A stretch of DNA of 64,000 nucleotides. It comes from Plantago major. Lineage: Eukaryota; Streptophyta; Magnoliopsida; Lamiales; Plantaginaceae. The DNA lies in NCBI GenBank assembly GCA_026545765.1, contig CM048844.1, positions 25,366,237 through 25,430,236 on the forward strand, written 5' to 3'. How positions within the stretch are numbered: position 1 is the first letter of the stretch; each line of letters opens with the position of its first letter. The notes beneath the pieces are model-generated. The model did no database searches. It saw nothing but the letters and a program-made list of their open reading frames with translations, and had not been told where the DNA came from. Both the position numbers and the translations under genes were made by a program. This document shows positions 55,108 through 64,000 of the stretch, piece after piece.

Positions 55108-55830
55108 GTGGGTATATTTAGTCCCAAAAAGGAATTCCTAATTCTGTTTCCAAAAGGATTCCTCAACATCTAACTCCTAACACCTTCAGTATTAGATGTT
55201 TAAGCTAAACTCACAAATTTAAATCCGATTAATCAACTTTAATGGATCCGATCAATATTGCAACCTCTAAACATGAATACTACGTCCCATATGACATAGG
55301 TTAATGGTTGAAAGAAATGCATAAATTGAAATCATTACTTATTTAACAAAAGGGATTGTTTGAACTTTGAAGGAAATATAATCCATACGTTAACATACAT
55401 ATATGTCACACTTAGCTAGGTACAATAAAAGCTCGGGGTGCCTAGTTTCGGCTGGACAAGAGCCTATCCACGTCTGGACCATTTGAAATTTATGGATCCA
55501 TCGCCATTTATATAACTAAACAAATAAGTATTTATATCGTTATTTCACTCATTAATCAAATTCACACCTTATGTGTGATCTTAATTTCTGTCATTCCGTA
55601 CATAGTTATTTACAGGGGTTTTCAAGATTGACTTATGTTCTTACTAGGCCTTAACTACAGTATATTAACCCCAAATTTATATTTAGTCTTCCCTTTGAAA
55701 AAACAACTCCGATCCAATCAACTGCTATATATGTAATGCCAATGACGATTATTCAAATCTTGACTACAGATGTCCTCCTAAAAAAATGTTAAAGCAAGGA
55801 GTTATCAGGTTCCTCTATTAAGAATAAAAT
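55108..55830. other. AT-rich stretch, nothing recognised
   Basis: No gene or repeat signature seen between the (TA)n tract and the promoter-like block. Confidence 0.4.
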
Positions 55831-56260
55831 ATGAAGGAGGTGGTCTTAGGAGAGACCATCCCTAGAGAAAGACTAGAAATACATAATTTCATTAATTATA
55901 TATTAGCACCAAACAAAAAGGCAACTACAAAAGCACCCCAACCAACCAAGGGCCATGGGTCAGAACGGGTAATATCTGAATGTATATATAGCACAACCCA
56001 ACCCACATTCCTCATAATTCTCCTCAAAACCCTAGAAAACATAACAAGCAAAAATCATCTCTCTAGAAATCCACCTCCCGCCGGAAACAGCTCGAAATCG
56101 TCGGAAACCGCCTGAAACCGCCGGAAAACAACTCGAAAACCTCTATCTCGACGTGGTTTCTATGTAATCAAGCTCGGAAAAAGCTCGAACTCGTCGGAAA
56201 AAAGCTAAAAAACGGCCCAATCTCACCGAAAACAACATCATGAAGGTACGAACAACTAGA
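55831..56260 (+). promoter_or_regulatory. Promoter-like block and leader of an unknown transcript
   Basis: A TATA box (TGTATATATAGC, about 55980-55991) is followed by a C/A-rich leader and CCGGAAAC/TCGGAAA repeats (56070-56220) ending in ATCATGAAG|GTACGAAC near 56240, which looks like a short exon with a splice donor. A 94-residue ORF over the TATA box is not credible as a gene. Probably the 5' part of a transposon; no transposase was found downstream. Confidence 0.4.
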
Positions 56261-56339
56261 TATCGACATAATTTATGTAAAATCGGTGTTTATTTCGCAA
56301 TTGTAGTTGAAATTTCGAATCGGATCTAAAAATCGCGTA

Positions 56340-58030
56340 ATTTTTGTTTCAAGTGTTCTAGCTAATCTGTGTTATGTTTTGGCTTATTTCTGTAATGTTC
56401 TTGCTTATATCTAGGATGTTCAACTAAACAGAGTACATAAAAATATGCTCGAAAATTGGTGTTTCTACTACGATTTGGTTGTTTATCCACCGATCTACCC
56501 AAAATATGCTCGTATATAAGTTTTAACAATGTTTTGATTCAAATATTAATTGATGAATGGATTTTTTCACAATAGAAGTTGAAATTTGAAAACAGATCTG
56601 AAAAAAAACGCGTAGGAACTCGTTCAAATGTTCTAGCTAATTTGTACAATGTTGTGTCTTATGTATGTAATGTTATATGTGATATGGAGCATGTAATACG
56701 TGTAATGTTGCTAATAATATGTGTTATGTGTTGTCTACAATGTTCTACGTTATTCGTGTAATGTTATTAACGTATCTCTGTAATGTTTTCGTAAATGTGC
56801 AGTGTGTAGTGTTACATCAATGTGTTATGTGTTGTTTACAATGTTCTATGTTATTTGTGTAATGTTCTATATGTATCAATGTGATGTTTTCGCAAATGTG
56901 CGCTGTTACATCAATGTTCTATTTGTTTTCTACAATGTTGTACGTTATTTCTGTTATGTTTTCAACATATGGCTACAATGTTTCTGGAACTGCATGATTA
57001 CAAAGTTAAGTATCATGCCATTATTATTAGAAAATATGTATGAAATGTTCTGAGTCATGACTATAACGTTCCTGGAAAATGACTGTAATGTTTTCATTAT
57101 TATGTCATATGCAAAATGTTATAACTATCTTCTCATTTAGGTTGGGAAGTAAATGTTGTTGGTTATATCTTCGATGTTAGTGCTTATATAATCCATGTTA
57201 AGTGATAACCTATGTTCCTGTGTATAACTGTTATGTTCTCATCAACGTCAGATTTAGGATCAACTGGAGAAGGACATTGTACAGAGAAGATGAGCATAAA
57301 ATGATGGAGATAACAATGCAACCAACGACATAGTTGACGAGGCAAATGAAGAACCTGAGGAAACTCTAAATGTGATAAAAAGCAAAGTCAATGTATTAGC
57401 TTATATTGTCTATTTTATATCAAAACAATGTTCTTACATATTCATATGTGTGACACTCCATATATTACGATTCTGAGAAATATTTTTCCATATTTGTGTA
57501 ATGTTCTTAACTATTTGTGTAATGTTCTTATTTATATGAATGATGTATAGAGTATAATGTTCTTAATTATGTTGACAGTGTTATCAACTATTTGAGTAAA
57601 ATGTTATTAGGTATATTATGAGTGATGACCTAGGGTATAATGTTTTTAACTATATTTGTAATGTTCTCAACTATTTGGGTAATGTTCTCAACTATTTGAG
57701 TAATGTTCTTACGATTTCTATAATGTTATCAGAAACGATATTTTATATATTTACACAATGTTTTAATATATTTAAGTAATGTTCTGAACTATTTAAGTAA
57801 TGTTAACAACATTTCTAAGTTAAGTAGAAACCTTACATGAATAATCATGAGCATTACTCAGTTAAGTCGGAAACTTATCCAATCAACGAAGAACATTAAC
57901 TCAAATCGAGTAATTGAATATGAATTAGTGTAATAATATGTTATTGTATCTTCACATGTTGTCATATATTTAAGTAATGTTCTTACATATTTAAGTAATG
58001 TTCATAACTATATAAGTAATGTTTGTAACC
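56340..58030. repeat. Degenerate GTAATGTTCT-type array
   Basis: Dozens of copies of GTAATGTTCT(T/A/C) and variants at irregular spacing; in 57490-57800 and 57960-58025 the unit is about 21 bp (TAATGTTCTTAACTATTTGAG). It is nearly gene-free and strongly T/G-rich on plus. It follows the promoter-like block at 55831-56260 and may be the body of the same element. Confidence 0.7.
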
Positions 58031-58044
58031 AAGCCTGGTAAATA

Positions 58045-58150
58045 GACCCGCGAAAATGAAATGACCCGACCCAATGACCCGCAAAAATGAATTGACCGAC
58101 CCAATGACCCGCAAAAATGAATTGACCGACCCGATGACCCGCGAAAATGC
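58045..58150. repeat. 30-31-bp tandem repeat
   Basis: About 3.5 units of GACCCGCAAAAATGAATTGA.. start at 58045, 58076, 58106 and 58136. Confidence 0.9.
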
Positions 58151-58249
58151 AAATAAGTGTGATAAATTGCAAACAGGCCTGTCTTTATAGTCTCTCTATA
58201 TACTTGGTCTTTCATAAGACTTTGTGAATATGAAGAAGAAAAAAGTTAT

Positions 58250-58276
58250 AACAACAACAACAACAACAACAACAAC
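58250..58276. repeat. (AAC)n microsatellite
   Basis: Nine AAC triplets in a row. Confidence 0.95.
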
Positions 58277-58941
58277 GATGCTGCTGCTGATGATGAAAGG
58301 ATGTTTATGCAACCTGCACTACAAGGGAAGGGTTGCATTAGTTACGACACATTATCAACGATAGGTCAACCGTGACAAAATAATACCATTAATTTGCTAG
58401 TTGCTATGTATAACCGTGACTTTTGTTCACCTTCGTTGCAAATATAAAAGTCATACTACGTACAATTGCAACGACGTCCATCAGTCACGGGCCCAACCGA
58501 CACTAGTAAGCCCAACTGGCCCAATATAACATCTCTAATCTATATTCAATGGGGGTGCTTAGCAATCTTTTTTTTTTTTTTTTTTTGCCTAGCTAAACTA
58601 ATTAAATCGTCGTTAGCTATGGCAGTGTCTGCTACTTCATTTATACATACGGAAAGAATCCCGAATAAGGAAATAGGCGACTGGGAGTGGGGTTTAGTTC
58701 GCCATCGATCTTCATCATCATGCACTTTAAAGAGCATGAGCAACAAATATGTGGCTTTAAGATGTTAATCAATACCACTATGTAAAGGCTTCAAGAACAT
58801 CAAAGAAACACACATCATTCACATACAAGTTTGTTTGTTACATATAGTTCATCGTAGTTGTGTGTGTTTGCTTTGGTTTAATAAGTTAGTATTTAGCTAT
58901 CCTCAAAGAATTGATTCAAAAATGATAAGATAAATCCTCTC

Positions 58942-58981
<40 letters not shown>

Positions 58982-58982
58982 G
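58942..58982. repeat. (ATT)n microsatellite
   Basis: About 13 ATT triplets in a row. Confidence 0.95.
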
Positions 58983-60084
58983 TATATACATAATAATAAT
59001 TCTCAAGTATCATATGTGAATTTTTTGGCAAATTGCAAATTAGCCCATATACTTATTTGAGTTGTCAATTAATTACATCTAGACTTGCTAGGTCTAGATG
59101 TGAATGAATCAAACATCATTCAGAGTACTTATACTCAATACATATTTATAAGTACCGTTAAATCAACTAGTACTTGTACGGTAATGGTTAAAGATGACAA
59201 TGGACCTACTATCTTTGGGCTTACGACATGCACTACTATAACCATCCCATGGCATGGGACGTAGATAACCTCATGCTAACCCCCATCAAGTCACTATTAT
59301 ACTAGTGAGGTTGATTTCCCTTGATATGTAGAGTATCTTACACGATCATACAAATAGTTCATTGATGAAAGTATCAGATTACCGTGACTATAGACAAGCT
59401 TGTAATACTATATTTCAGATCCTTCATTATTGTCTCGTAATAAAAATATATGAATAGCCGTTGAACTTATTTCTTTGCCTATCTATCCATGACTACCATT
59501 GATTATATACAAGTAATCCACTTTCCTCTTAAGGAAACTTGAGCCGGGGCTTGAACATGCAATTCTAAATCAACTATACGTGAGAGTTTAAATTTTATAT
59601 TTAATACAAAAGTAGTGAATCCAGTATTATCACACACGTTCATGTCTATGTTAAATTAGACAAACCAAATAAACAGGAATGGATACAGATGGTGAACACT
59701 CCATAAACTCTAAGTTAGTTCATCCGTGTGATGACTACTTAAGATCCATCACATCTGATCATCCGTCACAATACTAACTTGAGCCAATGTTCGCATATCA
59801 TCGTCCATTTATATATGGTTTAGTTCCAAAACCATATAAGTATTATCCATGTCTGATCACTCAGATAGTCAACTAGGATAAATAAACCCATATAATTATT
59901 GGTATAGGTATGTCCATAGAGCAAGAATCGATTGTAATAAACTGTATTTCGGTAGCTGAAATAAAAACAAAGCGTATTATTCAAATTCCTTGCCTTGCTT
60001 GTGTTTATTCTGCATTTACATATGAGATTAAATGTGACGGGTCTTAAACGATCTTCACACGGACGAACTAATGCGTGTCGTTAT

Positions 60085-61045
60085 TTAACTTTGAGTTTCT
60101 AGGGAGTGTTCACATGCCAAACCCAGCCTAACATTCCGAGCATCTTTAGAAAACTGGGGGAATAAATCATCAACGTACTTCCATGCCAAAGAATCAGCTG
60201 GATGCCGTGAGACTCCTTCCTCAACTATGCATTTCTCTTTATGCCAACGCATCTTCACAATCGTTTTGTTAAATGCAAAGAGTTTTTGCAACCGGGGTTT
60301 CAATGGGAAGTATCTCAATTTCTTATGAGCAACTCTCTTTTTTCTGACTACCAAGTGCCTACCACCTAGATTCCTTGCACACTGGACACTCATTCATCTT
60401 CTCATTCTCTTTCCAAAATAAATCACACCCATTCTTACACGCGTCGATCTCTTCATAGCCTAACCCAAGTTCACCCACCTCCTTCTCGGCACGATACAAT
60501 GATGATGGAAGAGTTTCACCTTCGGGTAAGATGCTTTTAATAACGTCAAGCAGCATACTGAAAGACTTGTCAGTCCACTTACCCATAACTTTCAGATGCA
60601 ACAGTTTTAAGGTAGCTAAAAGCGATGAAGTTTTACAACCTGAATATAGTTTACACCTTGAATCAACCACCAACTTCTGGAAACGTTTTTCTTCTTCATA
60701 ATCCATGTCCGAGTGTTGAGCTTCCATCATTTCAGACAAGTACTCATTCAACAAATCATGTTCCATATCATCATCTAGCTCATTAGTCTCATCATCTTCA
60801 ACTTCCCTCATTTCAGCTTGGGAGTAATTCTCCTCATCCTCGGAAGATAGGCTGCCATAGCTTAGCTCATTCTCACTGTCCAACTCATATTCTTCGTGTT
60901 CTTTCTCCCCATGGTTTGTCCAAAGTACATATGTACGAGAAAATCCATTCATACATATATCGTTTTCAACTTCATCTATCGGCTTGTAGAAAGAGTTGTT
61001 GCAAACCATACATGGACATTTAATCACACCATCATAACACATCAC
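60085..61045 (-). pseudogene. Truncated CACTA (En/Spm, TNP2-like) transposase
   Basis: Frame 60359-61045 starts near the transposase-associated zinc-binding region (IKCPCMVCNNSF), has an acidic linker (SSEDEENYSQAEMREVEDDE), the conserved LATLKLLHLKVMGKWTDKSF and YEEIDACKNGCDLFWKENE with CPVCKESRW. Frame 60085-60393 continues with AHKKLRYFPLKPRLQKLF, MRWHKEKC, SRHPADSLAWKYVDDLFPQF and NVRLGLACE. The catalytic core beyond that point is missing: the frame stops at 60085 and nothing like it follows. A frameshift near 60360-60390 joins the two frames. The true first exon upstream of 61045 is not seen. It is non-functional. Confidence 0.88.
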
Positions 61046-62000
61046 ATTTCGACAGCAAACATAAGAAAACGTTGAACGCCATCAATATAAGAACTCGAAA
61101 ACTTATTATGATCTGAAATCCAATTTTTATCTATTGTGTGCCTAATATAAACGGTTCAGAAATATAATACCACTTCAAAGTAGCTAGTCAGGAACATAAT
61201 TTTGCAAACACCATTAGGATAACGCTAGCATGTCCAATGCACAACATACAAATAACCCACATAACTCAAGTACACAATGATAATAACATAATCATCCCCA
61301 AGTTTATCTACATATATAAATAGATACGTGCAGAATACAACGGGTTAATTTGTTACCAAACTGAAAGTGGACTATACAAACCTTACTGCGAGCCTGCCTT
61401 GTATGTTGATTTAGAAATTCCCAGAAAATTCAAAGCCGGATAAACGATCGACGATTTATCAAGTCGAGTTGAATCGCTAAATCTCTGGACAGAAACTAAA
61501 CTTGAATAAGCACCGGTTGAACAATGATGAGCGATTATTGAAGCTAAATTGAGCGAACGAACCTTGAATAAATTGAGCGGCTGGTGATGCGTGATTGAAC
61601 ACTGATGAACGATAATTGAAGCTCTGGTCGATTGTTGATGAACGATAATTGTTGTGCGATCGAGATTTGAATATCTGAACAGAAACGAAACTTGTTGAAC
61701 TTTGATCGAGTGTTGAATCTCTGATTAATTGTTGAAACTTTGATCCTCTAGAGGAGCGCGATTCACGAAGAAACTACTGAATCAGGTCGTCTCCTCCACT
61801 TCGATTCGCAAAGCCAGGAAGTGAAACGTGATTATTTAGGGCTTTCAATCACCATTGTCGAGTTGGGAGAGAAAAATCGGTGGTCTCTGTAAATTTTACC
61901 AATAGAGTATTATATTTGTGTGGTTGGAAATTGCAATAAACCCCAAATCTATTGTCGAATTACATATCTACCGCCAAATTTTAAAATTTCCACCCCTTTG
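61046..62000. other. CACTA 5' part with imperfect TTGAACAATGATGAGCGA repeats
   Basis: From 61440 to 61760 a word like TTGAACAATGATGAGCGATT recurs four or five times with changes, alternating with AATTGAAGCT. This is the upstream (minus-strand leader) side of the transposase and probably part of its promoter or leader. Confidence 0.5.
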
Positions 62001-62689
62001 ACAAAATTGACTCGATTATCACCTAAAGTTTCTATGTTTCATTGACAATTTATAACTATTGTCATTCTAAAGCATCATCTCATGATAATCAACCCTAAAT
62101 TATCACTAAAAATTAATTTGTGGTGGCATGGTTTGATATGTCACTATAAATTAGTCTATATTGACATTAAACCCTATTATCACCTAAAAGTTGTCATTTA
62201 AAACACATTTTTTTGTAGTGTCTTCATCCATGCACATTATTATTCGTGCGAGTTAAAACATTTCACAGATCTTTTTAAAATCCATGAAACGACACTTCAT
62301 GATCTCATGCTACCGATCTCTTGTATTGAATGAATCGGTGACCTAAATTTGTCAGATACATATTTAATAACACGATATTATCTATGCAACGTTCATCACT
62401 GAAACGATTACACCACACAGTACCTATACTGTATACAATTTCAAAAACACATACCATACATCAATCAACACAAATATTGCCGTATCCGTCTGAACACACA
62501 ACCATCTACCAGAAAACAAAAATACATTGTATTCGACAAAATACATACACATATATACTCCTATTTAAGCAAGCATGTATGTATATATACATAGAATCTA
62601 CACAAGAAAGACGTAGTATTTGAACGAATACAATGAACCAGAAATCGTAAAAAAAAAAGTAGGGCAGTATTTTTTCACCCTCCTACCTA

Positions 62690-63775
62690 GCTAGGTCAAA
62701 CTGGCATGCATATATATGCAGCTTGATGAAATTTGAACACAAAGTGAAGAGATGAAATATAGTCATGATAGTGAAAGTAGTCCGGTCCGGTACTCCGGTT
62801 GAGCACCACCCCAAGTAGTATATGTGAAGCAAGGAAAGGCAGCAAAAGAGAAGCAGAGTGCATTAAAAACACTCTACCCGCCATTAATGCTATTGCACCC
62901 TCTCTATACGCTCTGCAATTACTCCCTTCACTGCCAAATCTTCTCCATCTGTTTTCCATTTCATTATATTTCAACAATTCTCTCTTTATCTCTCTCTCTA
63001 AAAATGAATTGAATCAATCTCTCTCTCTCTCTCCTTTGAATTTTATCACCTCTTTTTCCTCGTCCGTTTCTCTTTCTCTATCCACCCACCACTATTCTTC
63101 TTAAATTCCATTCACAAGAAAAACACACCACACCACACCACACCATACCTTCTTCCCATAAAACTCACTACCCACCTCTACCTTTCACTATCTCCTTCTT
63201 CTCCTTTCACCATTTTCCAGTCCAGATCTATCTATAATCAAACAAACCCTCATATCTTTTGCACACAGACAAGGGGTTTCGACCGCTTTTTTGTATCAAG
63301 AACAAAGAGCTAGCTAGCAAGGTTCAAGTTTGATCAAGTTCTTGTTGGAAATTCTACTAAGTAAGGTAGCTAGGTCGTTTTCTTGTTGATTTATTACCGC
63401 TTTAGTTTGGCTTCTTGCACAAGTGAAAAAGGGTTTTCAGTTGTTTTTTTGTTTTGAAATTGTTGGAAGTGTCAAAGGTCATTTCATGCTGTGTCAACCC
63501 TTTACTCATTTTAGTGTCTTGGCACGTAATGTGAGAGAAGATTGACAAATTCATTTTTTAAGCATCTAAAAGAAATATAAAAAACGCTCATTGCTGGCTT
63601 TTTTACAATCACTTTTTGTTTTTTAGCTCAGAAAAGAACCAAACCCTATTTCATCGGACTACTAAAGAGCAACCGATTTTATTTTATTTCATTTCCTAGG
63701 GTTTCTTGATCTGAAGAAATTTGCTCATGAAGACTTTCTATCAAATTCAACTCCATGCTTGAACTCAACTACCAG
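62690..63775 (+). promoter_or_regulatory. Promoter, 5' leader and leader intron of a gene beyond the window
   Basis: From 62880 the plus strand is pyrimidine-rich with CTCTCTCT runs (62985-63030) and CACACCACACC, typical of plant 5' leaders. A leader exon ends at 63360 (donor GTAAGG), the acceptor TTTCCTAG is at 63699, and the next exon 63700-63775 ends CCAG|GTTGGT. It contains a 12-codon upstream ORF (63727-63762, MKTFYQIQLHA) and an overlapping ATG at 63755 (MLELNYQ, open to the donor). Which ATG starts the main protein is not decidable here, and the gene's identity is unknown. Confidence 0.5.
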
Positions 63776-64000
63776 GTTGGTTTGGTTTGCATCTTTAATT
63801 TCCTTTTTTTAAAGTTAAATTCTATCTTCTTCTTCTTGGGATTAAGTTGTAGATCTTCTTTTCTTCTTCTTTCTTTTTTGGGAAAAATGATTGAATTTTT
63901 TTTGTTGATTTAAACAAGTGGTATCTATCCATTTCAAGAAATGTTCAGTATGCTAATTATGAAAATAACAACTGTTACCAGTAGATAGCTGGCTTTAACA
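63776..64000 (+). other. Intron of the right-edge gene
   Basis: T-rich intronic-looking sequence after the donor at 63776, cut by the window end. Confidence 0.45.

Larger units (their letters stand above)
58317..62220 (-). mobile_element. CACTA element region (ends CACTACAA), partly uncertain
   Basis: The right end TTTTTTTGTAGTG (62220) is a clear CACTA terminus, with subterminal TTATCACCTAAA and GACAATTT words repeated at 62000-62210. The transposase fragment at 60085-61045 is on the minus strand, reading away from it. The best left end is CACTACAAGGGAAGGG at 58317, with GTGAC words nearby. The 3-base flanks differ (CTG and TCT) and the subterminal repeats differ, so the left end may belong to another element. 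Confidence 0.5.

Noticed and set aside
58546-58768. Short ORFs on both strands near a T-run
   Set aside because: No conserved motif; inside a CACTA-type region.
62799-63104. 101-residue ORF in the right-edge leader
   Set aside because: Ser/Leu-rich translation of CT runs; lies in a 5' leader.

Overview
The window is nuclear DNA of a flowering plant, most likely a eudicot. It is gene-poor and holds three recognisable host genes, a probable 5' leader of a fourth at the right edge, and many nested transposable elements. Intron borders are canonical GT..AG, and the element types (Ty1/copia with initiator-Met-type primer sites, RNase H-bearing LINE, CACTA, Helitron, Stowaway-like MITEs) are typical of plants. 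From memory only, the extra ORF of the large copia element resembles proteins common in Lamiales genomes; this is a weak placement.

Layout. 776-1801 (+): intronless OST3/OST6 oligosaccharyltransferase subunit. 4966-5819 (+): two-exon nuclear transport factor 2. 6272-27740: one decayed LINE on the minus strand, split by two later insertions: a 17.3-kb copia retrotransposon (6484-23811, target duplication GAACT) and a 1.24-kb solo LTR (26116-27351, target duplication ATGGG). The copia element itself carries a 1.19-kb non-autonomous CACTA element (16395-17584, TTG duplication) inside its reverse transcriptase. It also has a long extra ORF downstream of pol that is interrupted by four short, phase-0, GT..AG intron-like gaps.

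32385-33967 (+): four-exon CRIB-domain RIC gene (ROP GTPase effector) with a 5'UTR intron. 34281-34889: second solo LTR (GAGGG duplication). 35538-36779: CACTA-like element that may hold a captured last exon. 38.9-40.8 kb: small DNA elements. 41249-46044: a 4.8-kb copia element with very short LTRs, target duplication TAATC, and an unusual 47-bp inverted duplication at one LTR end. 47.9-51.8 kb: diverged tandem repeats and a decayed Helitron Rep/helicase on the minus strand. 51.6-58.2 kb: AT-rich repeats, a long (TA)n tract, and a degenerate ATGTT-rich array behind a promoter-like block. 58317-62220: CACTA-type region with a truncated TNP2-like transposase. 62.7 kb to the end: CT-rich leader with an intron and a small upstream ORF for a gene beyond the window.

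The three host genes act in separate processes (N-glycosylation in the ER, Ran import into the nucleus, ROP signalling at the cell cortex) and show no sign of joint function. Several transposon frames are broken in the same way: CAG or CTG reads as CG. This may be a base-calling artefact at CHG-methylated sites, so some apparent pseudogenes here may be less decayed than they look.
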